This document shows, one piece after another, positions 27,189 to 35,601 of a stretch of 64,000 nt of DNA. A program made the translations under genes and the position numbers. Within the stretch, counting starts at the first letter, position 1, and each line of letters opens with the position of its first letter. Origin of the DNA: Chitinophagaceae bacterium UBA7600 (GTDB lineage Bacteria > Bacteroidota > Bacteroidia > Chitinophagales > Chitinophagaceae); NCBI GenBank assembly GCA_002478885.1, contig DLKC01000069.1, positions 10,014 through 74,013 of the forward strand, read 5' to 3'. Under the pieces are notes generated by a model that was given only the letters and a program-made list of their open reading frames with translations, had not been told where the DNA came from and ran no database searches.

Positions 27189-27545
27189 ATGAATATTGAA
27201 TCGCTTCGTGATTATTGCCTGTCGAAACCTGCTGCAACAGAAGGTTTTCCTTTCGGGGAAGATACGCTGGTGTTTAAGGTAATGGAGAAGATATTTTTGC
27301 TCGTATCGTTAAGTTCAAATCCCCTGCAGTTTAATGCGAAGGCAGATCCTGAAAAAGCGATCGAACTGAGAGAGCAATTTGCTGCAATAATACCAGGATA
27401 TCACATGAATAAGAAGCATTGGAATACGGTGATCGCCGATGGTAGTTTATCAAACGTACTGTTAAAAGAGATCATTAGTGATTCTTATAATCTTGTTGTT
27501 AAGTCGCTGCCCAAAAAAGACCGCGATGCACTGGCGCATCAATAA
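27189..27545 (+). CDS. MmcQ/YjbR-family protein
   Basis: I chose the ATG at 27189 because the frame upstream runs through the reverse repeat half. The 118-residue product fits the YjbR/CyaY-like fold: MNIESLRDYCLSKPAATEGFPFGEDTLVFKVMEKIFLLVSL, then LREQFAAIIPGYHMNKKHWNTV and a final SYNLVVKSLPKKDRD. This family binds DNA in some members, but its role is unsettled. It is convergent with the gene that ends at 27549. Confidence 0.88.
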   Translation: MNIESLRDYCLSKPAATEGFPFGEDTLVFKVMEKIFLLVSLSSNPLQFNAKADPEKAIELREQFAAIIPGYHMNKKHWNTVIADGSLSNVLLKEIISDSYNLVVKSLPKKDRDALAHQ

Positions 27546-27548
27546 CAC

Positions 27549-28775
27549 TTATCCGGTGCGGCTCCAGATATTTTTATTGATCATCACCAGCCCTGTGAAC
27601 ATAATGAGCGCACAAATAAGCAGCGCTTCGTTGATATATGGAACAGGCACGTAAGTCAGCCCCGTTATGCCCTGTAGCATTAGCATGAGCTCGTTTAAGA
27701 TAATTCCGCTTACAAAAATGATCAATCCTTTTATAAGCATTCCTGAATAGTTGATCCTGCAAACCGAAAGAAAATAACCCGTAAGAAAGATGCTGAGCAT
27801 GCCAAGCAAAACCAAATGAAGATAACCAATTACAATTGGCCTGAAACCGTAAGTAATCATGTTTAATGAAGGAATGGCCGAACACATTTGTAACAGCACT
27901 TTAATGCAAAAGGCGATCAAAGCCATGGTCCACAACCATCTTACTGGTTTGTCAAGCGAAGCCAGAATTTCACCGCTGTTCTTACGAAGCGCTTTAAGCA
28001 GGAGAATAAAACCGGTAAACTCAACAAATGACGCAACAACAATAATCGGGTAAAGGCTTTTGGCAACCGGCAGCCACAAGGCAGAAAGAAAATAAACAGG
28101 TAACAATGAAAGGCTGAAAAGCCAGAAGATCAGTTTTTGCGTAGGCAATGCAATCGCGATATTGTTTTTTGTGAGGTGCAGCATGAGTAAACCTACTCCT
28201 GCAAAAAAGAACCAGCCGTTGTATTGAAAGTGCAGGAAGAAATAAACCGCGGCGAGGTACAGATCCTGGTTAATGGTTTTGGTGGCCATCATAAAAGCCA
28301 GTGAAAATGCCCCAAGTGAAGAAATGGCGCTGAAGAGCAACGCGGCTTTAAACCATAGGTGGCTGCTGTCTTTCGAAACGATCTTGTTCAGCCCCTTCCA
28401 TGCAACGACTGCAAAGCCGTAGGCGTTAAAGATGGAGGCAGTGGAAAAGAAAATGGATACTGCCCCATACCCTTCAAAGGGAAATGAAAATAACATACCA
28501 TACGCTGAAATAAGATTTCCCCACAGTAGTATATTGAATTTTTTTGGTGAAGCATTTTCATCATGGCTAAGTATATAATTTGCAATGAAAGCCATTAGTA
28601 TTTGTGTAAGCCAGCCCGAAAATGCAAAATGCGAATGGGCATGCAACAAAAATTTTTGGTCAACAAATGGAAGTGAAAAGGCGATTTTATAGCGGAGAAT
28701 TACACCAAGAAGCGCAACGATCAATAGATTTAAAAACGATATCCTCAGCCACCGGTCATTCAGTTCTTTCTTCAT
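27549..28775 (-). CDS. Polytopic membrane protein, haem-copper oxidase subunit I-like
   Basis: This 408-residue protein has about 12 membrane segments. His-rich motifs lie in LLHAHSHFAFSGW (about residues 42-54), YFFLHFQYNGWFFF (about 182) and GYLHLVLLG (about 318). These positions recall the haem and copper ligands of cytochrome oxidase / NO reductase catalytic subunits, but the full ligand set, including the paired His of helix 7, is not evident. It lies 69 bases downstream of the Crp/Fnr gene on the same strand and is divergent from nos, so it may be part of an anaerobic or nitrogen-oxide response. Its function is uncertain. Confidence 0.55.
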   Translation of the reverse strand: MKKELNDRWLRISFLNLLIVALLGVILRYKIAFSLPFVDQKFLLHAHSHFAFSGWLTQILMAFIANYILSHDENASPKKFNILLWGNLISAYGMLFSFPFEGYGAVSIFFSTASIFNAYGFAVVAWKGLNKIVSKDSSHLWFKAALLFSAISSLGAFSLAFMMATKTINQDLYLAAVYFFLHFQYNGWFFFAGVGLLMLHLTKNNIAIALPTQKLIFWLFSLSLLPVYFLSALWLPVAKSLYPIIVVASFVEFTGFILLLKALRKNSGEILASLDKPVRWLWTMALIAFCIKVLLQMCSAIPSLNMITYGFRPIVIGYLHLVLLGMLSIFLTGYFLSVCRINYSGMLIKGLIIFVSGIILNELMLMLQGITGLTYVPVPYINEALLICALIMFTGLVMINKNIWSRTG

Positions 28776-28844
28776 TGTATGCTGGTTAATCTTTATAACT
28801 AAGCCGGTATGCCGGCAGCATTTTAGGGCATGTATGATCAGGAA

Positions 28845-29438
28845 TTAAATAAATACCTTGCCCTTTTCAATTAATATATCACCTCTTTCAAACAGTTTGC
28901 GCATCACCCGAATCACTGTTTCTGTTCTCAAGCCTGTCATGTCTGCAATCTGTTGCCTCGACAATTCGATCTTATATTTTTCATTACCTCTGCAGTTGCT
29001 CTCCTTCTTCAATAGTTTAAGAACGGTAGTTATCCTGTGTTCCGGGTTTTCACCTGCGATCTCTTTCGATACGATCGATTTATTGTAAATTCTTGTTGCC
29101 AGGATTTTTGTAATGGTCAGGTGTACATCCGGGTATTCCTTTAGTATGTAAAGAAAATTTTCTCTCGACACTCTTATAACAACACAAGGCTCATTCGCGA
29201 TGGCCGTGGCTGGGTAAGGCATGTCAATAAACAACACAGGTTCACCAAAACTTTCTCCCTGTTTAAAGATGCCTTGTATAAATTCTTTGCCATCATCATT
29301 CATGTTTGCCATACGCACAGATCCCTCCACCACCTGGTAGTAAAACATCGGTTTGTCGCCTTCAAAAAACACTGGCTGGTTCTTGTCGAATTTTCTGAAA
29401 GTACCACCCCAGGCGAGTAAAAGGTCTTGCTGGATCAC
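28845..29438 (-). CDS. Crp/Fnr-family transcription regulator
   Basis: This 197-residue protein begins at a GTG (29438). The N-terminal cyclic-nucleotide-binding-like barrel includes FEGDKPMFYYQVVEGSVRM and FGEPVLFIDMPYPATAIA. The C-terminal winged helix has RQQIADMTGLRTETVIRVMRKL (about 160-180). No N-terminal Cys cluster is seen, so it does not look like an FeS-type FNR and may be a DNR/NnrR-like haem sensor. It is divergent from the nos genes, with two TGAT-N4-ATCA palindromes in between that it may bind. Confidence 0.88.
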   Translation of the reverse strand: MIQQDLLLAWGGTFRKFDKNQPVFFEGDKPMFYYQVVEGSVRMANMNDDGKEFIQGIFKQGESFGEPVLFIDMPYPATAIANEPCVVIRVSRENFLYILKEYPDVHLTITKILATRIYNKSIVSKEIAGENPEHRITTVLKLLKKESNCRGNEKYKIELSRQQIADMTGLRTETVIRVMRKLFERGDILIEKGKVFI

Positions 29439-29503
29439 TTTTTAAATATGTTGTATTAATAATGTATTAATGCAAAAATTACTCAATTATGCTTTAAAAA
29501 ACA

Positions 29504-29515
29504 TGATAAGAATCA
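29504..29515. promoter_or_regulatory. FNR-type operator 1
   Basis: TGATAAGAATCA has the FNR/DNR core TGAT-N4-ATCA. It lies between the regulator start (29438) and the cytochrome gene (29612), 34 bases from the second site. Confidence 0.55.
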
Positions 29516-29534
29516 TATTAATTTCTAGTGGTAG

Positions 29535-29552
29535 ATATGATTGTAATCATAT
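29535..29552. promoter_or_regulatory. FNR-type operator 2 (18-bp palindrome)
   Basis: ATATGATT-GT-AATCATAT is a perfect palindrome that contains TGAT-TGTA-ATCA at 29538-29549. Its centre is about 43 bases upstream of the start expected from the -7 element at 29573, the usual place for an FNR-type activator. Confidence 0.65.
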
Positions 29553-29572
29553 CCTTCTCTTTAAATCGGTGC

Positions 29573-29580
29573 TAATCTTG
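29573..29580 (+). promoter_or_regulatory. Probable -7 element of the nos genes
   Basis: TAATCTTG is one base from TAnnTTTG and lies 32 bases upstream of the cytochrome start. No good -33 TTG is needed if the upstream palindrome binds an activator. Confidence 0.45.
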
Positions 29581-29611
29581 CATAGAATTTCAAAACAAAA
29601 AAGTGAGCAGT

Positions 29612-30088
29612 ATGAAAAATCTAAGCTTGATCATTTTCGCAGCTATTTTGCTGGGTTCCTGCGGTGGCGGAAGCACAAGTGCTAGTGACCAGAATAAAGA
29701 AACCCCGGCAACTGTTGCCAGTGATGGTACCAATCCTTCTTATGACCCGCATCGTGGAGAAGGAAAATTTACAAAGGTTGATATCGGTGCAACGTTAGAT
29801 GCATCCATGGCCGATGCCGGAAAAAAAATATTCGATGTAAAATGTTCTGCCTGTCATAAGCTAACCAACGAAAAGCTGGTTGGCCCGGGATGGCTCGGTG
29901 TAACCAGTCGCCACCAACCTGAATGGATCATGAATTTTATTACCAATACCGACGAAATGATAAACAAAGACCCGGCTGCCCAGGCACAGTTGGAGATATG
30001 TCTTGTTCGTATGCCTAACCAAAACCTCTCCGACGACGATGCAAGGCATCTCTTCGAATTCATGCGCAGGAACGACGGCGTTAAATAA
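29612..30088 (+). CDS. Lipoprotein c-type cytochrome of the nos cluster
   Basis: I chose the ATG at 29612 (a GTG three codons earlier is in frame). The 158-residue product has a strong lipobox (MKNLSLIIFAAILLGSC). The haem motif is CSACH (about residue 81) and a Met in VRMPNQNLSDDD is the likely sixth ligand. It probably sits on the outer face of the inner membrane, or on the outer membrane facing the periplasm, and hands electrons to NosZ, as such cytochromes do in clade II nos clusters. It is the first gene after the FNR-type sites. Confidence 0.88.
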   Translation: MKNLSLIIFAAILLGSCGGGSTSASDQNKETPATVASDGTNPSYDPHRGEGKFTKVDIGATLDASMADAGKKIFDVKCSACHKLTNEKLVGPGWLGVTSRHQPEWIMNFITNTDEMINKDPAAQAQLEICLVRMPNQNLSDDDARHLFEFMRRNDGVK

Positions 30089-30094
30089 AACATT

Positions 30095-30286
30095 ATGGGC
30101 CCGGCACCCGGGCACCCATCAGCGTTCCTTGCGTCGCACACTTGTACAACAGCAACCAGAACCGGCAAAATGTAATGGTCTTCACCACTGGTGAATAGTG
30201 AACAGAACCCTGAAGTGAGTAATGCCGGATACGCCGGCACCGTAGCACAACAGGCGATGCGCAAAGAACAAAAGCCCACCCCAAAG
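30095..30286. repeat. Interspersed repeat inside the nos cluster, reverse half interrupted
   Basis: The forward core TTGCGTCGCACACTTGTAC lies at 30129-30147. The reverse half starts as TGAAGTGAGT (30211-30220), is broken by about 24 bases that contain the hairpin TGCCGGATACGCCGGCA (30223-30239), and resumes as GCACAACAGGCGATG. The right outer end is AAAGCCCACCCCAAAG, 8 bases before the nosZ ATG. Confidence 0.75.
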
Positions 30287-30293
30287 AGTAAAA

Positions 30294-32303
30294 ATGTTTA
30301 AAACAATCAATATGAAATCGTACAGAAATGGTTTAGCAATTCTTGTTGCGATAGCAGCAATAACAGGCTTCAATGCCTGCAAACCAAAAAATGCAAGCTC
30401 TGCAGTTAGCGGCGATGCAGCGGCCAAAGCTTATGTAGCTCCCGGAAAATATGACGAGTTTTACAACTTCGTATCCGGTGGTTTTAGCGGCCAGCTTGCC
30501 GTATATGGCATCCCGTCGGGCCGTTTATTCCGCACTATTCCCATCTATTCCGCCGACCCCGAATCTGGCTGGGGTTATAGCGAAGAAACAAAGCCGATGC
30601 TCAACACTTCGCATGGTTATATTCCATGGGATGATTCGCACCACTCAGAACTTTCGCAAACCAACGGGGAAATCGATGGCAGGTGGATCTTTGTAAACGG
30701 TAACAACACACCGCGTGTTGCGCGTGTCGACCTCTCTACCTTCCGCACAAGCGAGATCATTGAAATACCTAACAGTGCAGGCAACCACAGCAGCCCTTTT
30801 ATCACATCAAACACCGAATATGTAGTTGCAGGCACAAGATTTAGCGTGCCTCCCGATAATGTGAACGGCGATGTGCCCATTAATACGTACAAAAAGAATT
30901 TTAAAGGCACAGTAAGCTTTATCAGCGTTGATAAAGCAACAGGCAACATGAAAGTGGCTTTCCAGATTTTATTGCCCGGTGTTGACTTCGACCTTGCACA
31001 CGCGGGTAAAGGGCCTTCTGAAGGTTGGTTCTTCTTCAGCTGCTACAACAGCGAACAGGCAAACACATTGCTGGAAGTGAACGCTTCACAAAAAGACAAA
31101 GACTTTATTCTTGCTGTTAACTGGAAAAAAGCAGAGGAATACCTGGCACAGGGCAAAGCACAAAAAGTTACCACAAAATATGCGCACAATGTGTACGACG
31201 AAAAATCACACAGCGCTACTTCAACAATAGAAACAGAAGTGAATGTACTCGATGCAAAAGCATTGGCCGATATGTGCTATTTTATTCCATGCCCCAAATC
31301 ACCACACGGTTGCGATGTTGATCCGAACGGAGAATACATTGTAGGTTCTGGTAAACTCGCCGCATTAATACCCGTATTCAGTTTTGCAAAATTACAAACA
31401 GCTATTGCTGCGAAAGATTTTGAAGGCAATTACGACGGCATACCTGTTGTAAAATATGAATCAGCTTTATATGGCGAGGTAAAGAAGCCAGGCTTAGGGC
31501 CTTTGCATACAGAGTTCGACGGCAAAGGAAACGCATACACTTCTTTCTTCGTTTCTTCTGAAGTGGTTAAGTGGAATGTGAAAGACTTGAAAGTGCTCGA
31601 CCGCGCTCCAACTTATTACTCTATCGGCCACCTTTGTGTTCCCGGTGGCGACAGCAAAAAACCGTCTGCCAAATATGTGATCGCTTATAATAAAATCACC
31701 AAAGACCGTTACCTGCCCACAGGCCCTGAGCTTACACAAAGTGCACAGCTATTCGACATTAGCGGCGATAAAATGCAACTGATCCTCGATTTTCCAACCG
31801 TTGGAGAACCGCACTACGCACAGGCTTGCCCTGCAGATCTTATCAAGAGCAAGAGCGTTAAGTTTTTCAAGATAGAAGAGAATACCAACCCTTATGTATC
31901 AAAAGGCGAAGGTGAAACAAAAGTGGTGCGCAAAGGTAACCGGGTCGATGTGTGGATGACCGTGATCCGCTCACATATTACACCCGATAATATCGAAGGC
32001 ATAAAAGTGGGCGACGAAGTTTATTTCCATGTTACCAACCTTGAACAGGATTGGGATATACCGCACGGCTTTGCCATTAAAGGCAATAACAATTCAGAAT
32101 TGCTGGTGATGCCGGGCGAAACACAAACAATAAAATGGATGCCCGATAAAGTGGGTATAATGCCAATGTACTGCACCGATTTCTGCAGTGCATTACACCA
32201 GGAAATGCAGGGTTACGTTAGAATTTCGCCTGCGGGCAGCAACACAGCGCTGCTGTTTAGTACAGGAAAAAATGTACCTGCTGCTGATTCAACTGCTAAA
32301 TAG
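30294..32303 (+). CDS. nosZ: Nitrous oxide reductase, clade II type
   Basis: This 669-residue protein reduces N2O to N2. The CuZ-site His pair lies in DDSHHSELSQTNGEIDGRW (about residue 114), with further His in FDLAHAGKGPSEGWFFF and CPKSPHGCDVDPNG. The C-terminal cupredoxin domain has the CuA motif MYCTDFCSALHQEMQGY (about 624). The N-terminus is a Sec-type signal with Cys29 in GFNACKP, which may be a lipidation site, and it lacks the twin-arginine of clade I enzymes. An ATG at 30312 is an alternative start. Flanking nosL-D-F-Y support the call. Confidence 0.96.
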   Translation: MFKTINMKSYRNGLAILVAIAAITGFNACKPKNASSAVSGDAAAKAYVAPGKYDEFYNFVSGGFSGQLAVYGIPSGRLFRTIPIYSADPESGWGYSEETKPMLNTSHGYIPWDDSHHSELSQTNGEIDGRWIFVNGNNTPRVARVDLSTFRTSEIIEIPNSAGNHSSPFITSNTEYVVAGTRFSVPPDNVNGDVPINTYKKNFKGTVSFISVDKATGNMKVAFQILLPGVDFDLAHAGKGPSEGWFFFSCYNSEQANTLLEVNASQKDKDFILAVNWKKAEEYLAQGKAQKVTTKYAHNVYDEKSHSATSTIETEVNVLDAKALADMCYFIPCPKSPHGCDVDPNGEYIVGSGKLAALIPVFSFAKLQTAIAAKDFEGNYDGIPVVKYESALYGEVKKPGLGPLHTEFDGKGNAYTSFFVSSEVVKWNVKDLKVLDRAPTYYSIGHLCVPGGDSKKPSAKYVIAYNKITKDRYLPTGPELTQSAQLFDISGDKMQLILDFPTVGEPHYAQACPADLIKSKSVKFFKIEENTNPYVSKGEGETKVVRKGNRVDVWMTVIRSHITPDNIEGIKVGDEVYFHVTNLEQDWDIPHGFAIKGNNNSELLVMPGETQTIKWMPDKVGIMPMYCTDFCSALHQEMQGYVRISPAGSNTALLFSTGKNVPAADSTAK

Positions 32304-32368
32304 GTTTGTATAAAAAACAGGAGCAGGTGAATTAAAACCTGCTCCATTTTAAATGTTCTTTTAATGTT

Positions 32369-32521
32369 ATGGGCAGTTGATCACGATGGCATCGTTCGTT
32401 GTGTCACTCACTTCAACGTTCTGAACATTGGTCAGCAGTCGGCTGTCGATGCCTTGCCCGCAGTACAGGAGTGCGACGCAAGAGCCGATGCCACAAGGCA
32501 GCAGGAGCTGGGTCAAAAAAA
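32369..32521. repeat. Interspersed repeat between nosZ and nosL, mixed-type pair
   Basis: The forward half is the variant TTGTGTCACTCACTTCAAC (32399-32417). The reverse half is the main type GTACAGGAGTGCGACGCAA (32463-32481), followed by GCCGATGCCACAAGG and GGGTCAAAAAAAG. No other feature was seen between 32304 and 32558. Confidence 0.8.
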
Positions 32522-32558
32522 GAGTACTTGCGATACAGGCTGTTTTAAAATAATATGT

Positions 32559-33581
32559 ATGAAAAAGAATAAACTAAAAGGATGGATGCGCCTGCTGATT
32601 GCACTTAGTGCAGTGGCTGTGATGTGTGTGTTGTTTATTCCATTCTGGCGCATCGAACTCGATGCACCCCAATATCCCGAAGGATTGGTGCTGCAGATAT
32701 TCACCGGCAAACTTGGTGGCGATGTCGACATCATTAATGGGTTGAACCATTACATCGGTATGAAAACACTGCATGCAAATGAGTTTTTTGAATTCACGGT
32801 ATTGCCTTATCTGACCGCAACTTTCGGCTTGCTGTTTTTGATCACCGCAATAACCGGAAGTAAAAAAATGCTGCGCGTTTCTTTTATATCGTTCGTCATT
32901 TTCGGTGTGGTCGCTATGACTGATTTTTGGAGATGGGAATACGATTACGGCCACAACTTAAATCCTGAAGCTGCAATAAAAGTACCGGGCATGGCGTATC
33001 AGCCGCCACTAATTGGTTACAAGCAGCTACTCAATTTTGGTGCATACTCTGTGCCCGATATTGGTGGGTGGATCTTTATCGCCGCAGGCGTGGTCGTGGC
33101 TGCTTTGGTGTTCATCGATTTTAAACAAAGCAAAAAAATGAAGATTGCCGCACCGCTTAAAACGGCTGCTGCAGCAATGTGCCTCGTACTGTTCATTAGT
33201 TCCTGCAATACAAAACCAGAGCCGCTTGTTGCAGGAAAAGACAACTGCGCTTTTTGTAAAATGACGGTTACCGATCTGCGTTTTGGCGGCGAGTTCATCA
33301 CGCAAAAAGGGAAGATCTATAAGTTTGATGATGCGCATTGCCTGCTGTCATACATAAAATCAGGAATGATCGATAAAGCTGAAATAAAAGATATTTACCT
33401 CGTCGATTTTGCAGAACCGCATACCATGATTTCCACCAGCGAAGCCTTGCTCATCAGCAGCGAAGCGCTCCACAGTCCCATGAGTGGCAACGTGGCTGCG
33501 TTCCGCGACAAGCCTGGCATGGAAGAAGTAAAAGCCTGGCTGAATGCTCAACCAATAACCTGGGATAAACTCTTCGATTAA
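32559..33581 (+). CDS. nosL: Four-helix membrane domain fused to NosL
   Basis: I chose the ATG at 32559; the frame upstream to 32364 runs through the repeat. Of 340 residues, the first 190 or so form a membrane part with about four segments (LLIALSAVAVMCVLFIPFW, FFEFTVLPYLTATFGLLFL, SFISFVIFGVVAMTDFW, IFIAAGVVVAALVFI). Met194 then starts what looks like a complete NosL lipoprotein: a signal with lipobox LFISSC, then DNCAFCKMTVTD, the copper-binding motif, and YKFDDAHCLLSY. NosL delivers copper to NosZ. There is no stop between the parts, so this is a fusion, or an internal start at 33138 gives separate NosL. The stop overlaps the nosD start (TAATG). Confidence 0.88.
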   Translation: MKKNKLKGWMRLLIALSAVAVMCVLFIPFWRIELDAPQYPEGLVLQIFTGKLGGDVDIINGLNHYIGMKTLHANEFFEFTVLPYLTATFGLLFLITAITGSKKMLRVSFISFVIFGVVAMTDFWRWEYDYGHNLNPEAAIKVPGMAYQPPLIGYKQLLNFGAYSVPDIGGWIFIAAGVVVAALVFIDFKQSKKMKIAAPLKTAAAAMCLVLFISSCNTKPEPLVAGKDNCAFCKMTVTDLRFGGEFITQKGKIYKFDDAHCLLSYIKSGMIDKAEIKDIYLVDFAEPHTMISTSEALLISSEALHSPMSGNVAAFRDKPGMEEVKAWLNAQPITWDKLFD

Positions 33582-34825
33582 TGAAGAACATCAGCTTCAT
33601 ATTATTTTTCTTTTTGGTTTTTGCAACCCGTTTCACCGCCTCTGCGATGACGAACGAAGTGGGAGCAAATAGCCGCTATAAAACTATTCGCGCCGCCATA
33701 GAAGCTGCGCAGCCGGGCGATACAATACTTGTGTACAAAGGAATTTATGCGGAGAAGGAGTTGATCATTAACAAAAGCATTGTAATAAAAGGAATAGATA
33801 ACCCCGTGCTTGATGGCGAAAACAAATATGAGATCATAACAGTTAGAGCAGATCATGTTACGGTGGAGGGATTGAGTTTTCGCAATGCCGGTTTTTCAAG
33901 TCTCACGGAGATCGCTGCCGTTAAACTTGATAATTGTAAATACGCTTTCATCCATGCAAATGACATGGAAGTGTCTTGTTTTGGCGTGTATGTGCAGGCG
34001 AGTGCCGGCTGCATTATAAAAGACAATGTGCTGCACTCAACAGGCAAAGGCGAGCTCACCAGCGGCGATGGCATTCATTGCTGGAAGAGCGATAGCCTGC
34101 AGATCATTCACAACAGCATTAGCAGTTTCAGAGACGGCATATATCTCGAGTTTGTAAAAAATTCCGTTATATGGCGAAATACAAGCGAACACAACATCCG
34201 TTATGGCTTGCATTTTATGACCGCGCATGACAATGCCTATATCTGTAATGTATTTCGTGCAAATGGCGCAGGCGTTGCAGTCATGTACACGCATGGTGTT
34301 AAAATGTACAATAACCTGTTTACTGAAAATACCGGTGATGCTGCATTCGGTCTGCTGCTGAAAGAGATATCCGACAGTGAAATATCCGGTAACCAGTTTG
34401 TCAATAATACAAGCGGGGCCTACATGGAAGCAAGCACGCGTGTGCTGGTAGAGCATAATGTTTTTAAAGGCAATGGGTGGGCACTAAAAGTTCAGGCCAA
34501 TTGCGACGCGGTGAATGTGGTACACAACAACTTCTCTGGAAACAGTTTTGATATAAGCACAAGCGGCACATTGGTGATGAACACTTTTAACAGCAACTAC
34601 TGGGATAAATACCAGGGCTACGACCTTAACAAAGACAAGATTGGCGATGTGCCTTACCGCCCGGTAAGCATGTACTCTATGTTGGTGGAGAAAAACCCCA
34701 CGGTAATGATGCTCTTCAGAAGTTTTATTGTAACGCTGATGGACAAAACAGAAAAAGTATTGCCAGGCATTATCCCTGAGAACCTGGTTGATAATTCACC
34801 ATTAATGAAACCTCTTCCGTTATGA
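33581..34825 (+). CDS. nosD: Nitrous oxide reductase maturation protein NosD
   Basis: This 414-residue protein has a signal peptide (MKNISFILFFFLVFATRFTASA) and a right-handed parallel beta-helix of NosD/CASH type: IRAAIEAAQPGDTILVYKGIYAEKEL, followed by repeated turns such as HDNAYICNVFRANGAGVAV and SEISGNQFVNNTSGAYM, then DLNKDKIGDVPYRP. It is periplasmic and works with NosF and NosY in building the CuZ centre of NosZ. The start overlaps the nosL stop by one base and the end overlaps nosF by four, so they are translationally coupled. Confidence 0.93.
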   Translation: MKNISFILFFFLVFATRFTASAMTNEVGANSRYKTIRAAIEAAQPGDTILVYKGIYAEKELIINKSIVIKGIDNPVLDGENKYEIITVRADHVTVEGLSFRNAGFSSLTEIAAVKLDNCKYAFIHANDMEVSCFGVYVQASAGCIIKDNVLHSTGKGELTSGDGIHCWKSDSLQIIHNSISSFRDGIYLEFVKNSVIWRNTSEHNIRYGLHFMTAHDNAYICNVFRANGAGVAVMYTHGVKMYNNLFTENTGDAAFGLLLKEISDSEISGNQFVNNTSGAYMEASTRVLVEHNVFKGNGWALKVQANCDAVNVVHNNFSGNSFDISTSGTLVMNTFNSNYWDKYQGYDLNKDKIGDVPYRPVSMYSMLVEKNPTVMMLFRSFIVTLMDKTEKVLPGIIPENLVDNSPLMKPLPL

Positions 34826-35523
34826 TAATCGCAAACAATGTAAATAAATCGTTTGGCAAACTGCAGGTACTGAAAGATGTGTCTACACATTGCGATGAAG
34901 GGCAGTGTATCGCATTAATTGGTCCCAATGGCAGCGGTAAAACAACTTTTATTAAATGTCTGCTGGGTATGGTAGTGCCTGATAGTGGCTTTATCACCTA
35001 TCGAAGCCGCAACATCGTGCACGATTGGGAATATCGCTCACATATCGGCTATATGCCGCAGATCGGAAGGTATCCCGATAACATGACCATTGCACAGGTG
35101 CTCGACATGATGAAAGACATCAGGAAGCAAAAAGACCATATCGATGAATCATTAATCGATTCGCTGGGGCTTCGTTCCATTATGCACAAAAGAATGCGGA
35201 CACTTTCCGGTGGTACCAGGCAAAAAGTAAGTGCTTCACTGGCCTTCCTTTTCAACCCTGAAGTGCTGATACTCGATGAACCAACCGCTGGTCTTGATCC
35301 GGTCTCATCACAAGTATTGAAAGACAAGATCAGCTACGAAAAGGAAAGAGGCAAGCTCGTGCTTATTACCTCGCACATCTTAAGTGAACTAGACGACCTC
35401 ATAACACATGTAATGTATTTGCAGGAGGGCCAGTTGCGTTTTAATAAATCAATCGAGACACTAAGAGAAGATACCGGCGAAGAAAAGCTGGCGAAGGCAA
35501 TTGCGCGGGTAATGCAGTCATGA
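34822..35523 (+). CDS. nosF: ABC ATPase NosF
   Basis: This 233-residue ATPase has Walker A GPNGSGKTT (about residue 34), signature LSGGTRQK (about 130) and Walker B VLILDEPTAGLDP (about 151). It drives the NosFY transporter, which with NosD supplies sulfur or prepares the CuZ cluster of NosZ. The ATG overlaps the nosD stop (ATGA). Confidence 0.93.
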   Translation: MIIANNVNKSFGKLQVLKDVSTHCDEGQCIALIGPNGSGKTTFIKCLLGMVVPDSGFITYRSRNIVHDWEYRSHIGYMPQIGRYPDNMTIAQVLDMMKDIRKQKDHIDESLIDSLGLRSIMHKRMRTLSGGTRQKVSASLAFLFNPEVLILDEPTAGLDPVSSQVLKDKISYEKERGKLVLITSHILSELDDLITHVMYLQEGQLRFNKSIETLREDTGEEKLAKAIARVMQS

Positions 35524-35601
35524 AATAACAAAAAACAGGTTTGAATATTTAAATATCAATATTCTATAACTGGTATCCAACACCACAACATCCCTGTAAC
35601 A

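Noticed and set aside
32364..32558. In-frame extension of the nosL fusion gene through the repeat, starting at 32364
   Set aside because: The extra 65 residues are a translation of the repeat and have no signal or domain; the ATG at 32559 begins the first membrane segment.
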